DNA of 64,000 nt, from positions 1-64,000 of the forward strand of contig NZ_JADQAI010000003.1 of assembly GCF_022129235.1 (NCBI RefSeq). Direction: 5' to 3'. A program made the translations under genes and the position numbers. How positions within the stretch are numbered: the first letter of the stretch is position 1; each line of letters begins with the position of its first letter. Source of the stretch: Psychrobacter sp. Ps6. GTDB taxonomy: Bacteria > Pseudomonadota > Gammaproteobacteria > Pseudomonadales > Moraxellaceae. The notes beneath the pieces were generated by a model. That model was not told where the DNA came from and did no database searches. It saw nothing but the letters and a program-made list of their open reading frames with translations. Shown here piece after piece: positions 47,118 to 56,765 of the stretch.

Positions 47118-47930
47118 TTAGCGTAAAGCTCGTCTTGCTTCACTAACGACGCGTGAGTTACCTTGAGCTTGCCCTGATTGTAAAATGATTTGCCACAGCG
47201 CTCGTCTACGACTGGCATCTTGAGAAACACCAAGGCCACGACGTGCCATCGCTTCTGCTTTACGAGGTTGGTTCTTTTTCAATGCCACTTGCGCCAAATA
47301 AAAATATACGGCTGACGATTTGGGTGCTAAGCGCTGTGCACGGGTAAAACTGTTTTCAGCATTCGTTAATTGTCCTGATTTCAGTTGATTAACGCCCACC
47401 TGCATCAAGTTACGAAATGCAGGCAAGTTACTGTTATTACTTGCTGATTGTTGAGAGCGTTGCTGTGAGTTTTTTCTTGCCTGTTCCAGTAGATCATTGT
47501 GTGACGGTGCTGAGGGCTCAGAGATGATATAGTCATTGCGCGATGGTATGGCAATGCCTAGATTAGGCTCTGTCACCACTGGAGTAGGTGGCTCAAATAC
47601 AGGCGTTTCTTGTGTCAATGGATTCGGCGACTCGGACTGCTCAGGTGGAGTATAAGGCTCAATAGGGTATTCGTTCTCATCATCTGCTTCAACGATGGGT
47701 GCCTGAGTCACAGTGGTGGTCGATGTCACTGGCGGCTGTGATGATGGGATTGTTTGAATAGGTGTTGTTTTCATTGCAGCTGAGCTATCTGGCGCAGTCT
47801 GGCATGCGCTGAGGCTTAGCATGCTGCAAACGATGCCGCCTACAACTAGAGTATTCACTGACGCAAATTTTTTCTGCCACCAAGACATTGTTTGTGTCAC
47901 AGAGGCAGATTGCTGTAGAAATGAGACCAT
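47118..47930 (-). CDS. lpoP: TPR lipoprotein, probable LpoP activator of PBP1b
   Basis: An exported lipoprotein: the hydrophobic segment ends LSLSAC, with the lipobox Cys C43. The N-region before it is unusually long, and Met 15 could be the real start. A Pro-, Thr- and Ser-rich linker (about 45-150) follows, then TPR repeats at the C-terminus (about 170-255) with GVNQLKSGQLTNAENSFTRA. It lies 46 bases after mrcB. In Pseudomonas aeruginosa and Acinetobacter an outer-membrane TPR lipoprotein, LpoP, is encoded with PBP1b and activates it; linker-plus-TPR build and gene order fit that protein. The assignment is by context and architecture from memory, not by alignment. Confidence 0.65.
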   Translation of the reverse strand: MVSFLQQSASVTQTMSWWQKKFASVNTLVVGGIVCSMLSLSACQTAPDSSAAMKTTPIQTIPSSQPPVTSTTTVTQAPIVEADDENEYPIEPYTPPEQSESPNPLTQETPVFEPPTPVVTEPNLGIAIPSRNDYIISEPSAPSHNDLLEQARKNSQQRSQQSASNNSNLPAFRNLMQVGVNQLKSGQLTNAENSFTRAQRLAPKSSAVYFYLAQVALKKNQPRKAEAMARRGLGVSQDASRRRALWQIILQSGQAQGNSRVVSEARRALR

Positions 47931-47976
47931 GTTGAGACCTTTTTTAAATATCAGACGCTACATATTAAAAACAATG

Positions 47977-50481
47977 TTAAAACCATTCAATAGCACGGTC
48001 ATACCACGTATCAGCGCGGTTTTGACCTTCATTATTTTGTCCATTACTGTCTTCTGAATCATCAGCATCAACCGCTTCACCGTTTGGGATATCTAAACCT
48101 TCGCGACGACGTTGCTCATTGATTGCACTCTGCTGATTTTGGAATTGCGATTGCTCGCGAGCACGGTCTTGTTGATATAAGTTAAGCGCGCAGCTACTGG
48201 CTTCCTCTGGTAAATGTGCTGACATGACAGGTAAGTATCGAGCATTGGCACAACGTTCGTTAGACAGCTTGCCTGAGTTGCTCTCGAGCCACAACCATTC
48301 GATACCTTCTGGCTCTGGTAGCGCCACCGGAGTGAGTTTGAGGCGTTTCATATAATCGACCCAAACCGGTAGAGCACCCGTACCACCACTCAAGCCAATG
48401 GGCTTGTTGTCATCACGACCAACCCAAACGACACTGACGTAGTTACCACTGTAGCCTGCAAACCAAGCATCACGGTAATCATTGGTAGTACCCGTTTTTC
48501 CGGCGAGATTCAGATTGCTACCAAGTGATTGAGCCCGTCTGGCGCTACCGTTTGACACTACCTGCTGTAGCGCGTAGTTGGTCAAAAAGTTGGTCTCAGG
48601 TGGAATACTGCGCTGAGTATTGAGTCCGGTACGCTGCAAAATACGACCGCGATCATCAATAACCGTGCGAATACTATGAATAGGCGTGCGGAAACCGCCA
48701 GTCGCAAAGACTTGGTAAATACCTAACATGTCCATAGGGCTCAGATTGACAGACCCTAATAATGCTGATGGGTAGGATGGTATTTCTTCTTTAACCCCCA
48801 TGCGTTTTAGTTGTTTAGCAAAAGTATCAACCCCAAATTCCATGCCTAAGCGTACCGCCGCTTGGTTATAAGATTGCGACAGTCCTGTGGTCAATGGTAC
48901 ATAGCCATGATCACGGTTGTCATAGTTCTTAGGACTCCAATCGGTACCATCATTCAGATTGACTGTGATAGGTGAGTCATCCACTGAGCTTGCCAAATTA
49001 TAACGACCACTTTCAAGCGCGGTCATATAAATAATTGGCTTCAATAGAGAGCCAACTTGACGCTTAGCATCGACGGCGCGGTTAAAGCCTGTGAACTCAC
49101 TGCCACTACCGACGACAGACACCAACTCGCCAGTTTCAGGGTTGGCACTGACGAGCGCGCCTTGTAAATCTTTGGTTTTGCTACCGCTGCGGCGTAGTTC
49201 ACCAAGTTTTCTATCAACCGCCTTATCTGCTGCCAACTGAGCAATAGGGTCTAGGGTACTAATGATGATTAGACCTTCGTTTTTAAGATCATCAGAGTAA
49301 TAGACATCGTTGAGCTCACGTTTGACGATGTCCAAAAAGTCAGGGAACTGGCTCTTGCCCTCAGCAGGCTTGTCCACGATACCGAGCGGCTGTTTTAGGG
49401 CTTTGTCATAGTCTTCTTGGCTTAGTGTCCCCATTGCGAGCATGTTACCAAGCACCACGTCACGACGAGCTTTTGAGTCATTTGGATTGCGACGTGGGTT
49501 ATAAATGCTCGGACCTTTTGCCATACCAACTAACATCGCTTGCTGATCTATGCGCAGCTCATTGAGTGGTTTATCAAAATAGAACTGTGATGCCAAACCA
49601 AATCCATTGATAGAGCGATTGCCGTTTTGACCCAAATAAATTTCGTTCAAATAAGTCTGTAAAATTTCATCTTTACTATAATGCAGCTCAAGCAGTACCG
49701 CCATCAACGCCTCATTGGCTTTGCGTTTGAGGGTGCGATCAGAGTTGAGGTAAAAGTTTTTGATCAGCTGCTGGGTGATGGTCGAGCCACCTTGTCTAGC
49801 GCCGCCAGAAAAGTTATTGATTACGGCACGAGCGATACCGCGTATCGAGACGCCTTTATGCTCATAAAACGCGCGATCCTCAGTGGCAATCAAGGCATCA
49901 ATCAGGGGCTGAGGCACGTCATCTAAAGAGACAACCATTCGATCTTCGTTACTGTCTGGATAGATACCACCGATACTCACTGGCTCTAGGCGAATGATGC
50001 CGCTTTTGGCAGGTAAGGTGCTTTGAATAGAGTCAACTTTATTGCCAGCAAGGGTCATTTTGATGACTTGCTCAGCATCTATATCGCTTGAGCTATAGGT
50101 AAAGCCGCGCGTATGGATAAAATAAGTATTACCCGATCTATGATAAGTGCCAGTACGATCATAAGACTTGTTGCTTTGATAATTAAGCAACTCTAGCCAC
50201 GTTTTCATCGTATCTCTATCGATATTGGCACCCTGATATAGCTCGAGCGGCTGTGAGTATACTTTAGCTGGAATATCCCAGCGCTTGCCTTCAAACTTAT
50301 GGGTAATGGTGCGATCAAGCTTGACCAAATACAGTGCAAATAGCACCATGCCAGCGATGATGATAATTAAGAGAAGACTACTAAATACCAAGCCGCGCTG
50401 CTGTGAAGGTAAGGCATTCATAGCAGGCTTAGATGATGGTGATAGCTTGGTATTTGGTAACTTAAAATTGGATTTTTGCAC
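47977..50481 (-). CDS. mrcB: Penicillin-binding protein 1B
   Basis: Bifunctional cell-wall synthase. In order: N-terminal cytoplasmic tail, membrane helix (LLLIIIIAGMVLFALYLV, about residues 36-54), UB2H-like region, glycosyltransferase GT51 with ATEDRAFYEHKG and QGGSTITQQLIKN, and transpeptidase with SLLKP (SxxK), SYNQA (SxN) and KTGTTNDYRDAWF (KTG). The C-terminus is Gln-rich. The start is GTG at 50481. The 834-residue length is normal. With the lipoprotein that follows it probably forms a two-gene operon. Confidence 0.97.
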   Translation of the reverse strand: MQKSNFKLPNTKLSPSSKPAMNALPSQQRGLVFSSLLLIIIIAGMVLFALYLVKLDRTITHKFEGKRWDIPAKVYSQPLELYQGANIDRDTMKTWLELLNYQSNKSYDRTGTYHRSGNTYFIHTRGFTYSSSDIDAEQVIKMTLAGNKVDSIQSTLPAKSGIIRLEPVSIGGIYPDSNEDRMVVSLDDVPQPLIDALIATEDRAFYEHKGVSIRGIARAVINNFSGGARQGGSTITQQLIKNFYLNSDRTLKRKANEALMAVLLELHYSKDEILQTYLNEIYLGQNGNRSINGFGLASQFYFDKPLNELRIDQQAMLVGMAKGPSIYNPRRNPNDSKARRDVVLGNMLAMGTLSQEDYDKALKQPLGIVDKPAEGKSQFPDFLDIVKRELNDVYYSDDLKNEGLIIISTLDPIAQLAADKAVDRKLGELRRSGSKTKDLQGALVSANPETGELVSVVGSGSEFTGFNRAVDAKRQVGSLLKPIIYMTALESGRYNLASSVDDSPITVNLNDGTDWSPKNYDNRDHGYVPLTTGLSQSYNQAAVRLGMEFGVDTFAKQLKRMGVKEEIPSYPSALLGSVNLSPMDMLGIYQVFATGGFRTPIHSIRTVIDDRGRILQRTGLNTQRSIPPETNFLTNYALQQVVSNGSARRAQSLGSNLNLAGKTGTTNDYRDAWFAGYSGNYVSVVWVGRDDNKPIGLSGGTGALPVWVDYMKRLKLTPVALPEPEGIEWLWLESNSGKLSNERCANARYLPVMSAHLPEEASSCALNLYQQDRAREQSQFQNQQSAINEQRRREGLDIPNGEAVDADDSEDSNGQNNEGQNRADTWYDRAIEWF

Positions 50482-50620
50482 GGATGTCGCACCATTTTTG
50501 GATAAAAAACTGCCTCATAATGACGCAAATTGACAAATTTTTCAATCTATCATCGTTAACTAGGGCATGCATTGGTATTAGACCATAAGCAATGCTACTG
50601 TTTGGGGTGATTGCTTATAG

Positions 50621-50626
50621 TATAAT
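50621..50626 (+). promoter_or_regulatory. -10 element upstream of the copper ATPase gene
   Basis: TATAAT lies about 294 bases before the ATPase start. No strong -35 was found at the right spacing. It leaves a long leader containing two inverted repeats. Confidence 0.45.
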
Positions 50627-50640
50627 CTCTACTAAAATAA

Positions 50641-50664
50641 CTGATACTTATCATCAAGTATCAG
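50641..50664 (+). promoter_or_regulatory. Perfect palindrome just downstream of the -10, candidate operator
   Basis: CTGATACTT - ATCATC - AAGTATCAG: nine-base arms. Its position directly after the expected transcription start suits an operator of a repressor; it could also be a 5' mRNA hairpin. Confidence 0.5.
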
Positions 50665-50775
50665 CATCTTTCAATTGGGTTAATAAACGCCATATAAGAT
50701 AGCAATCTATGATCAGTACCATGATGTATTTTGTATGAATCCGCCGTTGCTAGTTATTTGCTATTAGCCATTTGT

Positions 50776-50806
50776 TATCAATATTGTGCTACTAACAATA
50801 GTGATA
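50776..50806 (+). promoter_or_regulatory. Second inverted repeat in the ATPase leader
   Basis: TATCAATATTGT (50776-50787) pairs with ACAATAGTGATA (50795-50806), 11 of 12 bases, with a seven-base loop. Not an FNR/Anr box (TTGAT-N4-ATCAA). Confidence 0.45.
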
Positions 50807-50919
50807 TCCATGTGATGAAAAGTGGCTCTGTTGCACGACGTACATTACAGTCAATCAGAGCAAGTTTGCCTTAAATGAATACATTTTGAGCAAGCCTGTC
50901 AAAGGAAGTAAGCGCAACT

Positions 50920-53718
50920 ATGTCTAGTATCCCATCATCAGTATCATCTGCTACCAATCATTCTTATGAAGACAACTCCATCACTGATGGCTTGGTGCTA
51001 CCCCTTGCTGATCACTGCTTCCATTGCGGCGATCCAGTGCCTCAGCCACCGTTTTATACTGAGATACTAGGCAAATCGCGTGAGATGTGTTGTATGGGCT
51101 GTCAGTTAGCAGCTCAAAGTATTGTGGAGGCTGGGCTTGAGCAGTATTATCTTGACCGTTCAGAGATTAATCGTACAGCAAGCTTACCGACCCAGCTGAC
51201 GCGTCTTGAGGTATATGATCATGACGAGATAAAGTCACAGTTCGTGTATGCGCAAGACGGTCTGTCGGTAGCAGAGTTGTCTGTTAATAATTTACGCTGT
51301 GCGGCCTGTACATGGCTGATTGAGTCGCGTCTCGATGAGCTAGAGGGCATTAGTAAGTGTCAGGTGAATTTGACCAACCAGCGTATGCGGGTCATTTGGG
51401 ATGAAAACAAATTACCCATCAGTCGTATTCTAGCGGTCATCAACGAAATCGGCTACGAAGCCAAGCCTTATCGCCAAGATACTCACGAAGCTATGTTGGC
51501 ACGTCATAATAATCAAATGCTATTGCGTCTAGGCATCGCTGCACTAGGTTCGATGCAAGCAATGATGTATGCCGTTGCGCTTTATTTTGGCGAGTATAGC
51601 GACATGTTGATATTCCAGCGTGACTTTTTGCGTTGGGTATCTTTATTTGTGAGTACGCCTGTTTTTTTCTATGCTGGTATTCCTTTCTTTACCTCCGCAT
51701 GGTCAGCGATTCGTGCGCGCCAAGTCAATATGGACGTGCCCGTCAGTCTTGCGTTGATTATCACTTTCTTTGCCAGTCTCTACGCTACCATCACTGGGCA
51801 AGGGGAGACATACTATGACTCCGTCAGTATGTTTATTTTCTTTTTGCTGGCAGGACGCTATATCGAGCACAATGCCCGTCTAAAAGCCGCGACCATGGCT
51901 AATGATCTGGTCGTAGTAGAGCCAGTATTGGTACAAAAAGTAGCTGAAGACAAATCAGCCGCCGCGCGTATTTTGCAGCAGATCAGAGACAATGCGTCTC
52001 AACAAAGTGACAATGTCGAAGATGAGGCGAAAAAGGCATCAAATGCGACGGCAGAAATGATGCCTAAGTTTATGAAGGGTATCGATGCGAATGTCCATCA
52101 GCTCACATCGGGTATTGCTCAAGATTGGCAGCGGTCGCGCAACCAACAGAATGCGTTATCAAAGGCAGAGGAAGATATATCATCAAAGCAGATGGTGACG
52201 GCCCATAGCTTGCAAGTGGGTGATATTATTTTGGTTGAGGCAGGTTCGGAGATTATCAGTGACGGTATTTTGTTAAGTCCAACTGCAACAGTCTCGCAAA
52301 GCCTACTGACTGGCGAAGGTGATTTAATCATTAAGTCCCAAGGCGATTATATTGTCGGCGGTGCGCAAAACGACAGCCAGCCGTTTGAGATGTTGGTGAT
52401 AGCGCTACCAAAAGACAGTCAAATAGGGCTGATTGATAGACTGATGAACCGTGCCATGAGCGAAAAGCCCAAACTGGCACAGCAAGCAGATAAGCTGGCA
52501 CGTTGGTTTATCGCCCGTATTTTGGTGTTATCGGTTTTGGTGTTTGTTGGCTGGTATATCGTTGACCCAAGCCAAGCCATTTGGGCAACAGTCGCCGTAT
52601 TGGTCGCCACTTGTCCTTGCGCCTTGTCATTGGCGACGCCGATTGCCTTGACCGTCTCAACCAACCGTCTGGCCAGCTATGGTTTTTTGACGACCCGTGG
52701 GCATACGCTGCAAACATTAGCTGAAATCACGCATGTTGCTTTTGATAAAACAGGTACGCTGACCTATGGTAAGCCAAACCTATTAAATATTGAGTTAATA
52801 ACACCAAAAAGCCATACCGAAACTGACGATTTATCATCAATAGCGCAAAAAGACAAACTATTGGCAATCGCAGCTGCCTTAGAAGTGGGAAGCCGTCATC
52901 CCATTGCTCATGCACTGCTTACCGCTGCCTATCAGTTACATTTACCACCGACGAGGGCCATGCAGCACTATCCTGCAGGCGGGGTAGAAGCCATGATTGA
53001 TGGCATGGTATATCGCATTGGTCATGTGAATTTTGCGTTAGATAAAACCAGTGGCAGTGTCAATGAGGTCAATACAAACAATGATTTGAACATTGACTTG
53101 GTAGCTCAGCGTGCCAGCTCAGCGGTTGTCTTATCGAGCCAGAAACCTGATACAAATGACTGGCAAGCGCTGGCGTGCTTTTATTTCAATGACAAGGTAC
53201 GTGATAGTACCCAGTCGATGCTCGATACGCTCAAAGGGCTAGGTATCGAGTCTGTGATGTTGACGGGTGACCCAAGCCCGCAAGCGCTCGTGATGGCTGA
53301 GAATTTAGGGATACAATCAGCTTATAATGGTCTATCACCGACTGATAAAGTCAATCATATTCAGCAGTTGCAATCTAAAGGCGCCGTGGTACTGATGGTG
53401 GGTGATGGCATCAATGATGCACCAGTGCTAGCAGCGGCTGATGTGTCCACCTCGATCGCCGGTGCCGCAGATTTGGCCCAAGTATCCAGCGACAGTATTA
53501 TCTTGAATGGACAGATCGAAGCCATCACTGCTGCCAAACGTATCTCTGATAAAACCGAACGTATTATCAAGCAAAACTTCCGCTGGGCGCTTGCTTACAA
53601 CAGTATTGTTTTGATACCAGCGGCTTTAGGTTATGTCCCGCCATGGCTTGCTGCGATTGGGATGTCACTTAGCTCATTGTTTGTCGTGTTAAATGCGCTA
53701 CGCCTAAAACGTGCTTAG
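50920..53718 (+). CDS. ccoI: CcoI/FixI-type copper P1B-ATPase
   Basis: Copper-transporting P-type ATPase of the group needed for cbb3 oxidase assembly or copper export. The N-terminal Cys-rich domain (C33, C36, C57, C58, C61) and an HMA domain with C127-A-A-C130 mark the CcoI/FixI subgroup. The membrane metal site is C565-P-C567. The phosphorylated Asp is D609 in DKTGTLT; GSRHPIAHAL holds the HP motif of P1B enzymes, and GDGINDAP is at about 828. There is an insertion of about 75-80 residues at roughly 340-420, before the actuator domain, which explains the 932-residue length (usual 720-830). No ccoNOPQ, ccoG or ccoS gene is adjacent, so the gene is an orphan. ATG preceded by AAGGAAG. Confidence 0.9.
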   Translation: MSSIPSSVSSATNHSYEDNSITDGLVLPLADHCFHCGDPVPQPPFYTEILGKSREMCCMGCQLAAQSIVEAGLEQYYLDRSEINRTASLPTQLTRLEVYDHDEIKSQFVYAQDGLSVAELSVNNLRCAACTWLIESRLDELEGISKCQVNLTNQRMRVIWDENKLPISRILAVINEIGYEAKPYRQDTHEAMLARHNNQMLLRLGIAALGSMQAMMYAVALYFGEYSDMLIFQRDFLRWVSLFVSTPVFFYAGIPFFTSAWSAIRARQVNMDVPVSLALIITFFASLYATITGQGETYYDSVSMFIFFLLAGRYIEHNARLKAATMANDLVVVEPVLVQKVAEDKSAAARILQQIRDNASQQSDNVEDEAKKASNATAEMMPKFMKGIDANVHQLTSGIAQDWQRSRNQQNALSKAEEDISSKQMVTAHSLQVGDIILVEAGSEIISDGILLSPTATVSQSLLTGEGDLIIKSQGDYIVGGAQNDSQPFEMLVIALPKDSQIGLIDRLMNRAMSEKPKLAQQADKLARWFIARILVLSVLVFVGWYIVDPSQAIWATVAVLVATCPCALSLATPIALTVSTNRLASYGFLTTRGHTLQTLAEITHVAFDKTGTLTYGKPNLLNIELITPKSHTETDDLSSIAQKDKLLAIAAALEVGSRHPIAHALLTAAYQLHLPPTRAMQHYPAGGVEAMIDGMVYRIGHVNFALDKTSGSVNEVNTNNDLNIDLVAQRASSAVVLSSQKPDTNDWQALACFYFNDKVRDSTQSMLDTLKGLGIESVMLTGDPSPQALVMAENLGIQSAYNGLSPTDKVNHIQQLQSKGAVVLMVGDGINDAPVLAAADVSTSIAGAADLAQVSSDSIILNGQIEAITAAKRISDKTERIIKQNFRWALAYNSIVLIPAALGYVPPWLAAIGMSLSSLFVVLNALRLKRA

Positions 53719-53764
53719 CTTCTTCGGAGCGTGCTTAACTCAAAAAAATATTCAAGTCCTACAT

Positions 53765-53797
53765 AAAAAAACCGCCTTCAAATAAAGGCGGTTTTTT
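53765..53797. terminator. Bidirectional terminator between ccoI and the BI-1 gene
   Basis: A 13-base-pair stem with an ACCGCCTT core has A-run and T-run arms and a six-base loop. Shared by the two convergent genes. Confidence 0.92.
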
Positions 53798-53830
53798 CTA
53801 TACAAAGTTTCTGTCAGACAGTTTGTTCAA

Positions 53831-54553
53831 TTAGTCTTGAAGATAGCTCAATAGACGCATGAACTCAATGTACATCCAGACTAGAGTGGCAAGAATACCA
53901 ATGCTGAACAACCATTCGTAGTCTTCAGAAATACCCATCGCCACGCCGCGATCGATATTATCGAAATCCAACAACAGCGTGAAAGACGCGATAACAATCA
54001 CAAACAAGCTAAAACCAATAGCGATAGCACCACCTTCAAACAAGAATGGCAAGGTTGAGCCAAACGCTAGAGATAGTACCCACTGTGCTACATAGACAAG
54101 CATAATGGCAATAACCGCAGAAGTCACGATAGAACGGAACTTTTCAGTAACCTTAACCAAACCTGAACGATATAGGCCAAGCATAACCGCAGCTGTGACG
54201 AAAGTTGCGCACATTGCAGTGACTGGTACCGTTGGATACATTTTCATGAAAAATAATGAGATACCGCCCAAAAAGATACCTTCTAGCAATGCGTAAGGCA
54301 CCGCCAACGTCTTGGCTTTTTGTGGCTTAAAAGTAATAAAAAGGGCAAGAACAAACGCAGCAATCATGCTACCAAAGGCTGCCATGGTAATAAAACCTTG
54401 CGATAAACCTGCCATAAGCGCATAAAAGAAAAAGCCCACACCAGTAATAGCTGATAACCCAAGCAACAGGCTGGTCTTTTGAATAACGCCTTTGACCGTC
54501 ATTGGATTACCGCCGATCGCAAGTTCTGCGCGACTGACAATAGGATTGGCCAT
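53831..54553 (-). CDS. Bax-inhibitor-1 / YccA family membrane protein
   Basis: A 240-residue inner-membrane protein with about seven helices, beginning MANPIVSRAELAIGGNPMTVKGV, the usual start of the YccA/YbhL-like group. In E. coli YccA modulates FtsH. I start at ATG 54553 with AAGGA at 54561-54565, seven bases upstream. The longer frame to 54703 lacks a start signal. The C-terminal stretch DYEWLFSIGILATLVWMYIEFMRLL is conserved in the family. The role in this organism is not determined. Confidence 0.88.
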   Translation of the reverse strand: MANPIVSRAELAIGGNPMTVKGVIQKTSLLLGLSAITGVGFFFYALMAGLSQGFITMAAFGSMIAAFVLALFITFKPQKAKTLAVPYALLEGIFLGGISLFFMKMYPTVPVTAMCATFVTAAVMLGLYRSGLVKVTEKFRSIVTSAVIAIMLVYVAQWVLSLAFGSTLPFLFEGGAIAIGFSLFVIVIASFTLLLDFDNIDRGVAMGISEDYEWLFSIGILATLVWMYIEFMRLLSYLQD

Positions 54554-54825
54554 ACATAAGTCCTTAATAATAAAATATAAAAATAGAGATGCTGCTACTT
54601 TAGCAAAACCGCCGTTATTGTCAACTGTGTTTGCGTGATAGCCGTTACAGCTCAATCTAGTAGTCTCAAAACCTAAGCAGACAAGTAAGCATGAGCAAGG
54701 CATCTAATATATTTTATATGGGGCCAGTTACGACAGTTAACAACGATAATTCATAAACATGCTAGTCTAAGCGCGCATTTATCGCTATTATTGCCCTGTA
54801 CTTCACCGTTATACCGAGTCGTTTT

Positions 54826-55830
54826 ATGGAAAACTCAGCGCAGTCAGCAAGATTGCCACACTTACATGAGTCAGAGCTGTTCCACGCTATCAAAAATCCT
54901 GCTTTTAGACGTATTGGCTTGATGGGCCGTGCTGGTAAACGCAGCGTCACGCAAAGCCTGGTACAGATTGCCCAAACCATCAACGACATGAATTTGACGT
55001 TGATCATGGATGTACAAACTGCCAACTTACCAACGCTTAACCTCACGGAAGTAGAAAGAGTCAAAATCGTTAAACGTGGCTTGATTGGTGAGATTTGCGA
55101 TTTGGTCATTGTTGTTGGTGGTGATGGGTCGATATTGCATGCTGCTGAAGCATTGGCACGCTACCGTGTCCCGGTATTAGGGGTTAACCGTGGTCGTCTC
55201 GGGTTTTTGGCAGATGTCAAACCTGACGAAGCAGCATTTAAGTTACGCCAAGTATTGATGGGAGACTATCAACTGGATCATCGGTTTTTATTGACGATGG
55301 AGATACGAGAAGGGCGTAAAATTATTCATGAAGACATGGCGCTAAACGACATCGTACTACACGCCGGTAAATCTGTACATATGATCGATTTTCAGATGAA
55401 AATTGATGGACATGATGTCTATAGACAACATAGTGATGGCTTGATAGCAGCGACACCTACAGGTTCAACCGCTTATGCCTTGTCGGGTGGTGGCCCCATC
55501 ATTCATCCGAGTATGGATGCCATCTGTCTGGTGCCCATGCATCCGCATACGCTCTCTAGTCGTCCGATTGTGGTCAGTGGTAATAGTGAGGTTTGTATTC
55601 GTATTCACGAAGACAATCGCACGCAGCCAATGGTCAGCGCAGATGGCAAACCAAGCGTACCGCTTGAGCAGGAACAGCGCCTATATATTCGTAAGCATCC
55701 TGATAAGCTCACTTTACTGCATCCGCCTGGGTTTGACTTTTATGAAGCCTGTCGTACCAAGCTGCACTGGAACGTACATGCCGAAGAATTCAGTCTGGAT
55801 GTCGATGATGATATTATAGATGATGAATGA
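54826..55830 (+). CDS. nadK: NAD kinase
   Basis: Makes NADP from NAD and ATP or polyphosphate. GGDGS at 98-102 with D100 is the catalytic motif; NRGRLGFL and the TPTGSTAYALSGGGPI segment complete it. The 334-residue length includes an N-terminal extension of about 30 over E. coli (292) and a C-terminal acidic tail (DVDDDIIDDE). The gene is divergent from the BI-1 protein and followed by a small yeaC gene. Confidence 0.97.
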   Translation: MENSAQSARLPHLHESELFHAIKNPAFRRIGLMGRAGKRSVTQSLVQIAQTINDMNLTLIMDVQTANLPTLNLTEVERVKIVKRGLIGEICDLVIVVGGDGSILHAAEALARYRVPVLGVNRGRLGFLADVKPDEAAFKLRQVLMGDYQLDHRFLLTMEIREGRKIIHEDMALNDIVLHAGKSVHMIDFQMKIDGHDVYRQHSDGLIAATPTGSTAYALSGGGPIIHPSMDAICLVPMHPHTLSSRPIVVSGNSEVCIRIHEDNRTQPMVSADGKPSVPLEQEQRLYIRKHPDKLTLLHPPGFDFYEACRTKLHWNVHAEEFSLDVDDDIIDDE

Positions 55831-55912
55831 GCGTATCTATTAGGGCATGTTTTCAAATCGTCTAATAGTCATCAAAAAATATGATGCAAAATAGTAGTGG
55901 AGAGTAGGCAAG

Positions 55913-56224
55913 ATGGATAAACAAACAATACTAGCCAGTCTAACACCGGAAGTGGTTGATAAATTCCGTATGGCGATTGAGCTAGGTAAGTGGCCTGATG
56001 GTCGTAAAATTACCGCTGAGCAGCGAGAAACCTGCATGCAAGCAGTGATGGTATGGGAGCACGAGCATCTACCACCTGCTGAGCGTACTGGCTACATCCA
56101 CAAACCAGTAAAAGACGACGGTTCAGTGGTTGGTGCTGAATGTGACGTTGAGCATGAGCATCATTATCCTAATATGCCGAACCCGAAAGGGGCGGTACAA
56201 CCTGTGAAATTTCGTAATAAATAA
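55913..56224 (+). CDS. yeaC: YeaC family protein (DUF1315)
   Basis: A 103-residue soluble protein. Its LTPEVVDKFRMAIELGKWPDG and MVWEHEHLPPAERTGYI segments are diagnostic for the DUF1315/YeaC family. The C-terminus is His- and Glu-rich. Function unknown. It lies 82 bases after nadK, probably co-transcribed, ending at the shared terminator 56242. Confidence 0.88.
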   Translation: MDKQTILASLTPEVVDKFRMAIELGKWPDGRKITAEQRETCMQAVMVWEHEHLPPAERTGYIHKPVKDDGSVVGAECDVEHEHHYPNMPNPKGAVQPVKFRNK

Positions 56225-56241
56225 GACTATAAACAGTCAAT

Positions 56242-56273
56242 AAAAAAGCCACGCTCATTAGCGTGGCTTTTTT
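56242..56273. terminator. Bidirectional terminator between yeaC and the HopJ-like gene
   Basis: A 14-base-pair perfect stem, A-run plus GCCACGCT, pairs with AGCGTGGC plus T-run around a four-base loop. Serves both convergent genes. Confidence 0.93.
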
Positions 56274-56304
56274 ACTTTATTAATTATTTAATCACTACAC
56301 ATAT

Positions 56305-56679
56305 TTAAATTGCAGTCGTGTCGACACTAGGACGAACCGTTAGCGGATTTTTTTGCATCAAAAATCCTTTCCAGCCCCAATGCAAAAAGTTACGAATATT
56401 GGCATGGTCAGTACCGTTAGGCGTTGCTTGAACTTTGGCATAATGTTCGCCGAATAGTTTTAGCGTATCTAATTGGTTTAGACCGTGATGCTTGGCAAAT
56501 CCAAAAATCTTTGCACTGCCTTCGTTTTCTCCAGCGGCATTATGTACCATTCCATTCACAAATGGGGCAGGCGAATAGCGATAAAAATCATCGATAAAGC
56601 TGATGACATCATTGAATCCAATGGCTTTTTTATTCAAACCATTAAGTAATGCCGATACATCTGATTGGCGGATACTCAT
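56305..56679 (-). CDS. HopJ type III effector-family protein
   Basis: A 124-residue soluble protein. FIDDFYRYSPAPFVNG, NEGSAKIFGFAKHHGL and FGEHYAKV are the family signatures. Named after a Pseudomonas syringae effector, but the family is widespread in bacteria without type III secretion, so a housekeeping role is more likely. No secretion genes are nearby. It lies on the minus strand after csrA. Confidence 0.85.
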   Translation of the reverse strand: MSIRQSDVSALLNGLNKKAIGFNDVISFIDDFYRYSPAPFVNGMVHNAAGENEGSAKIFGFAKHHGLNQLDTLKLFGEHYAKVQATPNGTDHANIRNFLHWGWKGFLMQKNPLTVRPSVDTTAI

Positions 56680-56765
56680 AAATAAATGACCTCAGAGCAG
56701 TTTAAAAAATAAAAAATATAATGCTTATGTATGCTCATTAGTCGTTGAGCATTAAATATTATAGA

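Noticed and set aside
52300..52330. TGEG instead of TGES in the P-type ATPase actuator loop
   Set aside because: The essential Glu of TGE is present, and CcoI-type enzymes often vary at the following residue.
56305..56679. A secreted type III effector (HopJ)
   Set aside because: The family name is historical; no secretion genes or export signal are present, so a housekeeping role is likelier.
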